This document shows, one piece after another, positions 1-8,412 of a DNA stretch of 33,280 nt (positions are counted from its first letter, which is position 1; each line of letters begins with the position of its first letter). Where the stretch lies: contig CACZVN010000024.1 in NCBI GenBank assembly GCA_902784615.1, positions 1 to 33,280 on the forward strand, in the 5' to 3' direction. Source of the DNA: an uncultured Prevotellaceae bacterium. GTDB taxonomy: Bacteria; Bacteroidota; Bacteroidia; Bacteroidales; Bacteroidaceae. Under the pieces are notes generated by a model. The model saw only the letters and a program-made list of their open reading frames with translations, was not told the DNA's origin and searched no databases. Made by a program: the position numbers and the translations under genes.

Positions 1-1188
1 ACCTGGCTGGATGTCACCCTCGAGGGTACCGTTGGTAACCTCAACAGGCAGAGCGCGGGCCATAATGCGCTGGAAGCACATCTGGCAGTTGCAAACCTTA
101 GAAGAAGCAGTGTTACCACAGTGGAAGCCCATGAAGATCTCCTTCTCTGTATAGGTATCGCAAGCAAACTTCTTGCCCTTGATGCTCTCCTCGTACATAT
201 CGGTAGGTACGGTGTTGTTGATGTCGAGCAGGGTAACGGCATCCTCAGAGATACATGTTCCGATGTACTCAGACAGAGCGCCATAGATATCAACCTCACA
301 AGCTACGGGGATACCACGGCTGGTGAGACGGCTGTTAACGTAGCAAGGTACGAAACCGAACATGGTCTGGAAGGCAGGCCAGCACTTGTTAGCCATAGCC
401 ACAAACTGACGAGAACCCTTGTGACCCTCGATCCAGTCGAGCAGAGTGAGCTCGTACTGAGCCAGCTTAGGCAGCACAGAAGGAATCTTGTTACCGTGAC
501 CCAACTCAGCAGCCATATCCTTCACAACATCGTCGATACGAGGATCGCCCTGGTGCTTCTGGAAAGCCTCGAGCAAGTCGAGCTCTGAGTTCTCCTCGAT
601 CTCCACGTCGAGATCATAGAGGGCACGGATAGGAGCATTACAAGCCAGGAAGTTGTTGGGACGAGGACCGAAGCTGATAATCTTGAGGTTCTGCAGACCT
701 ACGATAGCACGTGCGATAGGAAGGAATTCGTGAATCATCTCAGCGCACTGAGCAGCGTCGCCAACGGGCTCCTCAGGAATGTAAGCGCGAGTCTTGCGCA
801 GTGACAGAGCCTGGCTGGCGTTCAGCATACCGCAGTAAGCATCGCCACGACCATCGATCAGGTCGTTCTGAGTCTCCTCAGCAGCAGCGCAGAACATCGT
901 GGGACCCTGGAACCAGTCAGCAATCATGGTCTCAGAGATCTCAGGACCGAAGTTGCCGAGGTAAACGCAGAGGGCATTACAACCAGCCTTCTGTACATCA
1001 GCAAGAGCCTGCTGAGCGTGGATTTCACTCTCCACGATACAGATAGGACACTCGTAGATACCGTCCTTACCGAACTTCTTTTCATACGCAGCAATCACAG
1101 CCTTGCGACGGTTAACTGCCAGTGACTCAGGGAAACAGTCGCGAGATACGGCGACGATTCCAATCTTAATTTTAGGTACGTTGTTCAT
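1..1188 (-). CDS. L-fucose/L-arabinose isomerase-family protein, 3' end cut by window
   Basis: An open frame runs on the minus strand from an ATG at 1186-1188 to the window edge without a stop, giving 396 residues starting MNNVPKIKIGIVAVSRDCFP. It resembles the Bacteroidota L-fucose isomerase-like family, about 470-490 residues by recall, so roughly 80-95 C-terminal residues are missing. These enzymes interconvert an aldose and a ketose in the cytoplasm using a divalent metal. Glu298 (ACEVDIYG) and Asp322 (TLLDINNT) are spaced 24 residues apart, as are the metal ligands Glu337 and Asp361 of E. coli FucI, which supports the family. The sugar cannot be fixed from sequence. It has its own promoter and is separated by 83 bp from the stop of the pullulanase gene on the same strand, so it is probably a separate unit. 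Confidence 0.82.
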   Translation of the reverse strand, partial: MNNVPKIKIGIVAVSRDCFPESLAVNRRKAVIAAYEKKFGKDGIYECPICIVESEIHAQQALADVQKAGCNALCVYLGNFGPEISETMIADWFQGPTMFCAAAEETQNDLIDGRGDAYCGMLNASQALSLRKTRAYIPEEPVGDAAQCAEMIHEFLPIARAIVGLQNLKIISFGPRPNNFLACNAPIRALYDLDVEIEENSELDLLEAFQKHQGDPRIDDVVKDMAAELGHGNKIPSVLPKLAQYELTLLDWIEGHKGSRQFVAMANKCWPAFQTMFGFVPCYVNSRLTSRGIPVACEVDIYGALSEYIGTCISEDAVTLLDINNTVPTDMYEESIKGKKFACDTYTEKEIFMGFHCGNTASSKVCNCQMCFQRIMARALPVEVTNGTLEGDIQPG

Positions 1189-1230
1189 AATGTATTTGTT
1201 TAAAATGTAGTAATGCTTAATTGCAGGCTG

Positions 1231-1238
1231 CAAAGATA
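1231..1238 (-). promoter_or_regulatory. Probable -7 promoter element of the isomerase gene
   Basis: The minus strand reads TATCTTTG, an exact match to the Bacteroidota -7 consensus TAnnTTTG, 42 bp before the ATG. A clear -33 TTTG is not visible; AGTTTAT at 1264-1258 lies about 19 bp upstream. Confidence 0.6.
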
Positions 1239-1271
1239 GGAAAAAAAAATGGAATTAATAAACTCTTTATG

Positions 1272-3173
1272 TTAATTATGTAAAATCAGTGCAGACTGGG
1301 GGCTGACAATGACCTTATCACCCTGAATATTACCGAGTCCCTGCTCGTTGATCACACCGTCACAGCACACTTCGGTATAGGTGCCTTGGGGAATACTGAC
1401 CTCTGAAGATGTCTTGTTGGCATTGAGGATGACGATGATGTCACGCCAGTCATCGCGGCCAGCGTAATTTTTCAGGCGCCAGGCGATAACGCCCTGAGGC
1501 ACAGAAAGAAACTCCAAATGCTTGCGCACGAGATCGGAATTGCCCAGACGGAAAGCCGGGTGGTTTTTGCGCAATGCTATCAGGTCCTTGTAGTACTCGA
1601 ACACCTGCGGATACTTCGCCTTGTTCCCCCAGTCCAGATGGTTGATGCTGTCAGGCGATTCGAAGGAGTTATGCACCCCCTTCTTGTTGCGCAACAGTTC
1701 CTCGCCACTGAGCATGAAGGGCACACCCTGAGAGGTGAAAACGGCCGTCTGTGCCAGGAGGTCGAGACGGATGAGCTCGTCCATCGTGATGCCGGGGATG
1801 CTGGCCTTCAGACGATCGACGAGACACATGTCGTCGTGGCAACTTACGTAGCTGATCATTTGCGTGGGTTCCAGTGCCCAGGGCTCTTGAGCGTAGTTCA
1901 CCTTTGTCATATCCACTTGCGGATGGTCAATGGCTCCGACAATACCATACTTCAGACTTTCGCTCTCGCTGCCGTCAGCGAGCCATGCGGCCTTGGTGTC
2001 GTCAGAAAACGGACCACGCAGGGCATCGCGGATCTCGTCGGAGAAAGCGGCGATGCGAGGCATCATGGGGATGTTTGCCTTCATGCCAAGCGTACTATTG
2101 GGGATAGCACAGGCACCTGCACTCCAACCCTCACCATAGATGAAGATAGTGGGATCGATGGTATCTACGGCTTGGCGGATGGCATTCATTGTTTCGATAT
2201 CGTGGACACCCATCAGATCGAAGCGGAAACCATCAATATGGTATTCGTTGATCCAGTATTTCACGCTCTCGATTATAAAGCGGCGCATCATCGGCTGGTC
2301 ACTGGCCGTCTCGTTGCCACAGCCAGAGCCATTGGAGTATTCGCCGTCGGCTGTTTTGCGATAATAATAATCAGGATAAGTACGCTGGAAATTGGAGTGC
2401 TCAATGTCGTAAGTATGGTTATACACCACGTCGAGGATCACACGGATGCCAGCATCATGAAGGGTTTTCACCATCTGCTTGAACTCGCGAATGCGAACCT
2501 CAGGCTGGTAGGGATCCGTAGAGTAGCCACCTTCAGGCACGTTGTAGTTCACGGGGTCGTAGCCCCAGTTGTATTTGTTGTCGGCGAGGCGTGTTTCATC
2601 CACAGAACCATAGTCGTAACTGGGTAGAATATGAATGGCATTCACACCGAGGCTCTTCAGGTGGTCGATGGCCCAGGGCTCGGTCAGTGCGAGGAACTTA
2701 CCGGGGTACTTGGCATCCTTACGGGCGATGGAGAAGTCACGGTGGTGCATCTCGTAAATCACGAGGTCGGCAGGCGACTTTGTCACAGGATGTTGGTCAC
2801 AGCACCAATGCTCAGGGTTGGTTTTCGCCATGTCGATGATGGCACCGCGCTTGCCGTTGACACCTACGGCCTTGGCGAACACACCTGGGCACTCGCCCTT
2901 GCCGATATCGAAGGTGTAGAACTTTCCCATCAGGTCGCCCTTCACGATGGCGGTCCATTGCTCATTAGCCGTTTTCGTCATTTTGACGGTCTTGGCGGCT
3001 TTGCCGTCCAGTCCTTCCTTGTAAATACGTACAGTGACTTTCTTCGCATCATTGGGGGCGAAGAGTGAGAACACGGTTTTTTCTGGGGTATAATCCACCT
3101 CCTTAAATGTCTGTGCTGCTACTGTCCTGGGCATCAGCAAAGACAAGAATCCTGCAAATATCAAAGTCTTCAT
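1272..3173 (-). CDS. pulA: Secreted type I pullulanase-like glycoside hydrolase (GH13)
   Basis: A 633-residue protein with a signal peptide (MKTLIFAGFLSLLMPRTVAAQ). Residues about 25-120 form an early-set/CBM48-like N-domain, followed by a GH13 barrel and a C-terminal beta domain. The motif YNWGYDP (201-207) is the mark of type I pullulanases, which hydrolyse alpha-1,6 branch points of pullulan, starch or glycogen. The GH13 conserved regions are readable: DVVYNHT (248-254), GFRFDLMGVH with nucleophile Asp319, YGEGW with acid/base Glu348, and SCHDD with Asp447. The protein is probably periplasmic or outer-membrane associated; there is no lipobox Cys. It is divergent from the SusR-like regulator and belongs functionally with the GH97 and GH77 genes 14 kb away. 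It could instead be a related debranching amylopullulanase. Confidence 0.88.
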   Translation of the reverse strand: MKTLIFAGFLSLLMPRTVAAQTFKEVDYTPEKTVFSLFAPNDAKKVTVRIYKEGLDGKAAKTVKMTKTANEQWTAIVKGDLMGKFYTFDIGKGECPGVFAKAVGVNGKRGAIIDMAKTNPEHWCCDQHPVTKSPADLVIYEMHHRDFSIARKDAKYPGKFLALTEPWAIDHLKSLGVNAIHILPSYDYGSVDETRLADNKYNWGYDPVNYNVPEGGYSTDPYQPEVRIREFKQMVKTLHDAGIRVILDVVYNHTYDIEHSNFQRTYPDYYYRKTADGEYSNGSGCGNETASDQPMMRRFIIESVKYWINEYHIDGFRFDLMGVHDIETMNAIRQAVDTIDPTIFIYGEGWSAGACAIPNSTLGMKANIPMMPRIAAFSDEIRDALRGPFSDDTKAAWLADGSESESLKYGIVGAIDHPQVDMTKVNYAQEPWALEPTQMISYVSCHDDMCLVDRLKASIPGITMDELIRLDLLAQTAVFTSQGVPFMLSGEELLRNKKGVHNSFESPDSINHLDWGNKAKYPQVFEYYKDLIALRKNHPAFRLGNSDLVRKHLEFLSVPQGVIAWRLKNYAGRDDWRDIIVILNANKTSSEVSIPQGTYTEVCCDGVINEQGLGNIQGDKVIVSPQSALILHN

Positions 3174-3199
3174 TTTAGGTTATTTACTGATTATCGCCA

Positions 3200-3207
3200 C
3201 AAAGATA
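3200..3207 (-). promoter_or_regulatory. Probable -7 element of the pullulanase gene
   Basis: The minus strand reads TATCTTTG, 26 bp before the pullulanase ATG. It stands back to back with the -7 element of the SusR-like gene (3251-3258), so the two divergent genes share about 110 bp of control DNA. No clear -33 was found on this side. Confidence 0.6.
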
Positions 3208-3228
3208 AGAAAAAAACAGGAAAAATGG

Positions 3229-3258
3229 TTGTTTTTCCTAAAAATTATTGTATCTTTG
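3229..3258 (+). promoter_or_regulatory. Promoter of the SusR-like regulator
   Basis: TTG at 3229-3231, a 19-bp spacer, then TATCTTTG at 3251-3258 match the Bacteroidota sigma-factor consensus. The element decides the gene start: the longest frame opens at a TTG (3248) inside the promoter, so the ATG at 3284 must be used. Confidence 0.72.
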
Positions 3259-3283
3259 CGGTGTGCAAACGTTATCAGTATTT

Positions 3284-4936
3284 ATGCGATTACACTTAAC
3301 GACCTTCTTGCTGTTCCTGTCGGCTACCCTTTGGGCACAGACTCCCGACATCGAATCGTGCTACAAACAGATAGATCAGGCCATCGCCGAATCGCCCCGA
3401 TATGTGGCTCAGCGAGAGGCGAAGATAACATCTGCACGCCATGCCTTCGAGCAGACCACCGGACGTCAGAAATATGAGGAAGGTTACCGACTCTACGAAC
3501 TCTACCGGCCCTTTGTGAGCGATTCTGCCATTTGGTTCATCCGCCAGTGCATCATGTTGGCGGAACAGTTGGGCGACCAGTCCGCATCGGTACGTTGCAG
3601 GTCGCAGTTGGCCATCCGTTGTACGAACATCGGTATGTACGACGAAGCCCTCAATATCCTCGACTCCATCCGGTTGCCAGACCCTATTGATCAGGATGCC
3701 CTTGGCATGTACTATGAGGCCTATAATGGTGTATATAGTGAGTTGAGTTATTATACACGTCTCGCAGATATGCAGAAGAGTTATCTCGACAAGGCCTATT
3801 ATTATGAAAGGCTGATGTACGGGAAACTGCCGCCTACCTATGAGGCTTGTTTCCTGAAGCGTGAGCAGCGGGCTCAGGGCGAAGGCGATCTCAAGACGTC
3901 GATGGCCATCAACGACGAGTGGCTCAAGACGGTAGAGCCGGGTAGTCATCCCTATGCCATGGTGGCTCTCTACCGATATATCGAATATAAACTACAGGGA
4001 GACTCAACACAGATGATGTTCTGGTTGACGGAGTCTGTACTGGCTGATATCCGCAATGCTGCCATGGACCAAGGATCGATGTGGGAACTGGCCAATGAAC
4101 TGATGTTGAAAGGCGACATCGACCGTGCCTCCCACTATATCAGTTATACCAGTGACTGTGCCAACCGTTATGGTTCGCGCCAGCGTAACTGGCAGATCTC
4201 CCCATTGCTGTCGCAAATTGCTAAGAACTACAAGGCCCAGAGTGAGCGCACCACCCATCAACTCTGGATGACGCTCGCCGCTATCAGTGTCCTTGCCCTG
4301 TTGTTGCTCGTGGCCCTCTTCCTTGTTCATCGCCGTAACAAACAGTTGGATACCGCCCGGAATACCTTGAAGACTTTCAATGATGAACTGGCAGAAGCCA
4401 ATAGTCAACTTGCCACACAAAAGGACGAACTGGCGGCCCTTAACTCTCAACTGTCAACGCTAAACTCTCAGCTCACTGAGAGTAACCGTGTGAAGGAGGA
4501 GTATATCGGACGTTTCATGAGTCTTTGTGCCCAGTATATCGACAAACTCGACAACTATCGTAAGATGGTGAACAAGAAGATGAAGAACAAGGAACTCGAA
4601 GACCTCTTCCGGATGTCGAAATCGACTGAACTGAAGGAAAAGGAACTCGAAGAACTTTATGAGAACTTTGACACCGTGTTCCTGCACCTCTTCCCCAATT
4701 TCATCGACGACTTCAATGCCCTGTTACAACCAGAGATGCAGATACACCCCAAAGAGAACCGGTTGACCACCGATATCCGTATCTTTGCACTGATCCGTCT
4801 GGGCTTTGAAGACTCATCGAAGATTGCCGAGTTCCTGCATTATTCGGTGAACACCATCTACAATTATCGTGCCCGTATCAAAAACGGGGCTTTGGGCAAT
4901 CGTGAACAGTTTGAAGCGAAGGTCAAAACATTGTAG
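3284..4936 (+). CDS. SusR-like membrane-spanning transcriptional regulator (DUF6377 family)
   Basis: The protein has 550 residues from the ATG at 3284. A signal/anchor sequence (1-19) precedes a helical, TPR-like periplasmic region (about 22-320), one transmembrane segment (about 327-349), a coiled coil rich in NSQL repeats (351-405), and a cytoplasmic DUF6377-type domain (about 405-550). The latter holds a helix-turn-helix in FEDSSKIAEFLHYSVNTIYN (508-527). This is the layout of SusR, the maltose-responsive activator of the B. thetaiotaomicron starch utilisation system, so the likely job is to sense an oligosaccharide in the periplasm and activate glycan genes. It sits between the pullulanase and susC-like genes and could control either the alpha-glucan genes, the beta-glucan locus, or both. 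The ligand is not readable from sequence. Related beta-glucan loci often use hybrid two-component systems instead. Confidence 0.82.
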   Translation: MRLHLTTFLLFLSATLWAQTPDIESCYKQIDQAIAESPRYVAQREAKITSARHAFEQTTGRQKYEEGYRLYELYRPFVSDSAIWFIRQCIMLAEQLGDQSASVRCRSQLAIRCTNIGMYDEALNILDSIRLPDPIDQDALGMYYEAYNGVYSELSYYTRLADMQKSYLDKAYYYERLMYGKLPPTYEACFLKREQRAQGEGDLKTSMAINDEWLKTVEPGSHPYAMVALYRYIEYKLQGDSTQMMFWLTESVLADIRNAAMDQGSMWELANELMLKGDIDRASHYISYTSDCANRYGSRQRNWQISPLLSQIAKNYKAQSERTTHQLWMTLAAISVLALLLLVALFLVHRRNKQLDTARNTLKTFNDELAEANSQLATQKDELAALNSQLSTLNSQLTESNRVKEEYIGRFMSLCAQYIDKLDNYRKMVNKKMKNKELEDLFRMSKSTELKEKELEELYENFDTVFLHLFPNFIDDFNALLQPEMQIHPKENRLTTDIRIFALIRLGFEDSSKIAEFLHYSVNTIYNYRARIKNGALGNREQFEAKVKTL

Positions 4937-5020
4937 AAGTGCTTTCTGAGGTCATTTTTGTCGTTTATTGTCAAAAATACACCTCTATATCCTGTCCACT
5001 CTTTTTTAGTTTTGCAAAAT

Positions 5021-5051
5021 ATGTATATAGCTAAAAGCCAGCTATATACGT
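5021..5051. promoter_or_regulatory. Perfect inverted repeat upstream of the susC-like gene
   Basis: GTATATAGCT at 5023-5032 and AGCTATATAC at 5040-5049 are perfect inverted arms around a 7-base loop; a G-U pair and an A-T pair can extend the stem to 5021-5051. It is followed by GTTTTTATT. It may be the terminator of the SusR-like gene, an operator, or both; it is AT-rich for a terminator. Confidence 0.5.
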
Positions 5052-5116
5052 TTTTATTAGTGCTCTGATCGTCCACTTTTCCAGTTAACCTTCTCGAGAC
5101 GAATACCTTTTTTATC

Positions 5117-5124
5117 TAATTTTG
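5117..5124 (+). promoter_or_regulatory. Possible -7 element of the beta-glucan operon
   Basis: TAATTTTG matches TAnnTTTG 61 bp before the susC-like ATG. The -33 side is poor, as expected for an activator-dependent promoter. A second match, TAGTTTTG, lies at 5007-5014. GTCCACT occurs twice upstream (4994-5000 and 5071-5077). Confidence 0.45.
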
Positions 5125-5185
5125 CATCCGAAAACCATTAGCAGGTACATTCTAATTTCAATATTAACAACTTAACTAAAAAAGT

Positions 5186-8100
5186 ATGAAAAAAAGCAGG
5201 TTTCTATTGTTGTCGTTGGCACTGATCGTGTCGATGGTAACTCGAGCCCAAGGAATCTTGGGAACTGTGACAGACGATCTTGGGGAGCCCGTCATCGGAG
5301 CTTCCGTCGTTGAGAAAGGTAACCCCCAGAACGGTACCATCACCGATATTGATGGACAGTTCACACTGAACGTCAACGAGGGTACACCTATTATTATTAG
5401 TTATATTGGCTACCTCACTCAGGAGGTGAAAGCCAGTAGTAATATGACCGTCGTGATGAAGGAAGACGCCCAGACCTTGCAGGACGTCGTTGTCATCGGT
5501 TACGGTGTTCAGAAGAAGAGCGTTGTGACGGCTTCTATCGCCAAGGTGAGTGCCGAGGATTTGGAAGGTAAGACACGTCTGCGTGCTGACGATGCCTTGA
5601 AAGGTATGGCCGCTGGTGTAAACGTTACCTCTTCTTCTGGTCAGCCTGGTTCGCAGTCGATGATCCGAGTACGTGGTACGGGTACCATCAATGACACGAA
5701 TCCTCTTTATATCATTGACGGTATGCCTGCCGACCAGTATGGTTTGGAGTCAGTGAACCCGAATGATATTGAGAGTATCGAAGTGTTGAAGGATGCAGCG
5801 TCAGGTGCCATCTATGGATCACGTGCTGCCAACGGTGTGATTCTGGTAACCACCAAGAAAGGTAAGATGGGTAAGGCCCAGATCAACTACAACTTCAGTT
5901 ATGGTTGGCAGACGGCTTGGAAGCACCGCGAAGTAACGGGTGCTACTGATTATGCCATTCTTCAGAATGAGAAGTACATCAATGGTGGTCAGGCTCCCCT
6001 CTATGCTGACCCCTATAACCTGACAGATGCCAATGGTAATGCCATCAAGGGCTTTGGTACTGACTGGCAGGAACTGCTCTTCAACGATAATGCTCCTATC
6101 GTACAGCACGACGTGAGCGTTAGTGGCGCTTCCGAGAAAGTGAACTATTATCTTTCAATGGGTTACTACACTCAGGATGGTATCGTTGGTGGTAATTATG
6201 GTAAGTCAAACTACGATCGTCTGACTATCCGTTCTAATAATAACTTCAACATTATCGATGCCACTAAGGAGCGCAACTTCCTGAACAAACTGGATGTCAG
6301 TGCAAACCTTTCTTATATGCGTGTTCACAGTACGGGTGTCGATGCCAACTCTACTTGGGGTTCTCCTCTCGGATCAGCTCTCTACCTGGCTCCCACACTG
6401 CCCGTTACACTGACAGGCTCTATCGCAGAGGATATGATAAACCAGTATGCTGCATACGACCTCTACAGGGACGAAAATGGTGATCCTTATACAATACCTG
6501 GCTTCATTGGATCTTATCAGGAGCAGAACAACCCCATTGCCTTGATGCAGCAGCGTCCTTCACAGGGATGGTCACATAAGTTCATGCCCAAGTTTGCCAT
6601 TGATCTTCAGTTGTGGGATAATTTGAAGTATCACTTTACATGGAGTGCAGAGCAGTCGTTCTGGGGCAGCGAGTCGGCTACCACTGAGAAGTTCTATTTC
6701 TCAGGAAACAATAACTCTGATCATACTCAGGCATCTTCTGAGAAAGCCAACAGCACATCTTGGCAGATCGAGAATACGCTGACCTACGACAAGGAGTTCG
6801 GTAAGCATTCTATTGGTGTCGTGCTTGGTCAGTCGGCCCTGAAGTACAAGGGCAGCTATGTTGGTGCCTCTCACTGGAACCTGATCAATGTGAACAAACC
6901 TTATGTGGACTACACGACAGGTGGTAGTGTACAGACTACAACGGATGCTGAAGGACATATCATTGGCGTAACTAGTCTTGTAAGCGGATGGGCTGGCCCA
7001 TACGTGGAGCATCACCTGGCTTCACTCTTTGGCCGTCTGAGTTACAACTATGATGAGAAGTATATGCTGCAGGCTACTATCCGTCGTGACGGATCGAGTC
7101 GCTTTGGTTCTAATAATAAATATGGTGTGTTCCCCTCTGTGTCTGTAGGTTGGAATATTATGAACGAGAAGTTCATGGAGAGCACTCGCGATTGGCTGAC
7201 AAACCTGAAGTTCCGCGCCAGCTGGGGTAAGAACGGTAACGAGAATATCGGTGACTTCCGCTACACGGTGCTCACCACCTCCGGAGGCACCAGTAACTAC
7301 TACTTCGGCCGTCAGGCTTCGATGGTCTATGGTTCTAAGGCCAACGGACTGGCTAATGAGGATCTGAAGTGGGAGGAGAGTGAGCAGACTGACCTCGGTC
7401 TTGACTTCGGATTCTGGAACAACAAGCTGACCTTCACCGTTGATTACTATATCAAGAAGACCAACGGTATGCTGATGACGATGCCTATCCCCTCATACGT
7501 AGGTGAAACTAAGCCTATCGGTAACGTGGGTGATATGGAAAACAGCGGTATTGAATTCGAATTAGGTTACAAATTCAACATTAGCGATGCCCATTTCTCT
7601 ATCAAGGGCAATGCTTCTTATTTGAAGAACAAACTGAAGAATCTGGGTAACGATACGGGATTCCTGAACTATGGCATCAGCCAGTTCAGCGATGGTGGTA
7701 CACGTGCTGAGAACGGTGAGCCATTCCCCTTCTTCTATGGTTACAAGACAGCTGGTGTTCTGCAGAATACTGCACAGGCTGCTGAGTACAATGCCAAGTA
7801 CGGCACGAACTCTAATCCTGGTGACCTGATCTTCGTAGATATGAATGGTGACGGAAAGATTACTTCTGACGACCGTACGAAGATTGGTAAGCCGACTCCA
7901 GATTGGACCTATGGTCTTAACTTTGATGCTGATTGGAAGGGCTTTGATCTGAACGTCTTCTTCCAGGGCGTCTATGGTGCAGACATCTTTGATGCCACCT
8001 GGCGTCAGGATATCGCCTCTGGTAACTATCCCACTTGGGTACTCGATCGCTGGACGGGTGAGGGCACTTCTAACAAACTGCCTCTCCTGAAACTGGGCGA

Positions 8101-8377
8101 TTCTAAGAACTGGGTTTGCAGCGATATTTACATTCAGGATGGTTCCTATCTCCGTCTGAAGAACATCTCACTGGGCTACACCCTGCCGCGTAATCTGACC
8201 AAGAAGGCCTACATTGAGCGCCTCCGCGTCTATGTACGTGCAGAGAACCTCTTCACTTGGACCAAGTATTGGGGTTTCGATCCGGAGATCGGTTCCAGTA
8301 GCACATCTATGGGAGTTGACTACGGTGTATATCCGCAGGCTCGCACTTGGACGATTGGATTCAATCTCTCACTTTAA
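5186..8377 (+). CDS. SusC/RagA-family TonB-dependent outer membrane transporter
   Basis: A 1063-residue protein with signal peptide MKKSRFLLLSLALIVSMVTRAQ. A carboxypeptidase-D regulatory-like domain (GILGTVTDDLGEPVIGASVV, about 23-95) is followed by the family hallmark VVVIGYGVQKK (about 101-111), a plug domain with RGTGTINDTNPLYIIDGMP, and a 22-strand-type barrel to the C terminus, which ends in an aromatic-rich strand. SusC proteins import oligosaccharides across the outer membrane with TonB energy, capped by their SusD lipoprotein. It is the first gene of a five-gene co-directional run, 35 bp before the susD-like gene. From the GH16 and GH3 partners the substrate is inferred to be a beta-glucan oligosaccharide; the transporter sequence alone does not show this. 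Confidence 0.95.
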   Translation: MKKSRFLLLSLALIVSMVTRAQGILGTVTDDLGEPVIGASVVEKGNPQNGTITDIDGQFTLNVNEGTPIIISYIGYLTQEVKASSNMTVVMKEDAQTLQDVVVIGYGVQKKSVVTASIAKVSAEDLEGKTRLRADDALKGMAAGVNVTSSSGQPGSQSMIRVRGTGTINDTNPLYIIDGMPADQYGLESVNPNDIESIEVLKDAASGAIYGSRAANGVILVTTKKGKMGKAQINYNFSYGWQTAWKHREVTGATDYAILQNEKYINGGQAPLYADPYNLTDANGNAIKGFGTDWQELLFNDNAPIVQHDVSVSGASEKVNYYLSMGYYTQDGIVGGNYGKSNYDRLTIRSNNNFNIIDATKERNFLNKLDVSANLSYMRVHSTGVDANSTWGSPLGSALYLAPTLPVTLTGSIAEDMINQYAAYDLYRDENGDPYTIPGFIGSYQEQNNPIALMQQRPSQGWSHKFMPKFAIDLQLWDNLKYHFTWSAEQSFWGSESATTEKFYFSGNNNSDHTQASSEKANSTSWQIENTLTYDKEFGKHSIGVVLGQSALKYKGSYVGASHWNLINVNKPYVDYTTGGSVQTTTDAEGHIIGVTSLVSGWAGPYVEHHLASLFGRLSYNYDEKYMLQATIRRDGSSRFGSNNKYGVFPSVSVGWNIMNEKFMESTRDWLTNLKFRASWGKNGNENIGDFRYTVLTTSGGTSNYYFGRQASMVYGSKANGLANEDLKWEESEQTDLGLDFGFWNNKLTFTVDYYIKKTNGMLMTMPIPSYVGETKPIGNVGDMENSGIEFELGYKFNISDAHFSIKGNASYLKNKLKNLGNDTGFLNYGISQFSDGGTRAENGEPFPFFYGYKTAGVLQNTAQAAEYNAKYGTNSNPGDLIFVDMNGDGKITSDDRTKIGKPTPDWTYGLNFDADWKGFDLNVFFQGVYGADIFDATWRQDIASGNYPTWVLDRWTGEGTSNKLPLLKLGDSKNWVCSDIYIQDGSYLRLKNISLGYTLPRNLTKKAYIERLRVYVRAENLFTWTKYWGFDPEIGSSSTSMGVDYGVYPQARTWTIGFNLSL

Positions 8378-8412
8378 GGAATAAAGAATAAAACAATTTA
8401 GAATTAAGAGTT

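Noticed and set aside
1518-2627. 369-residue open frame on the plus strand
   Set aside because: Antisense to the pullulanase gene, whose motifs are intact; no promoter or family signature.
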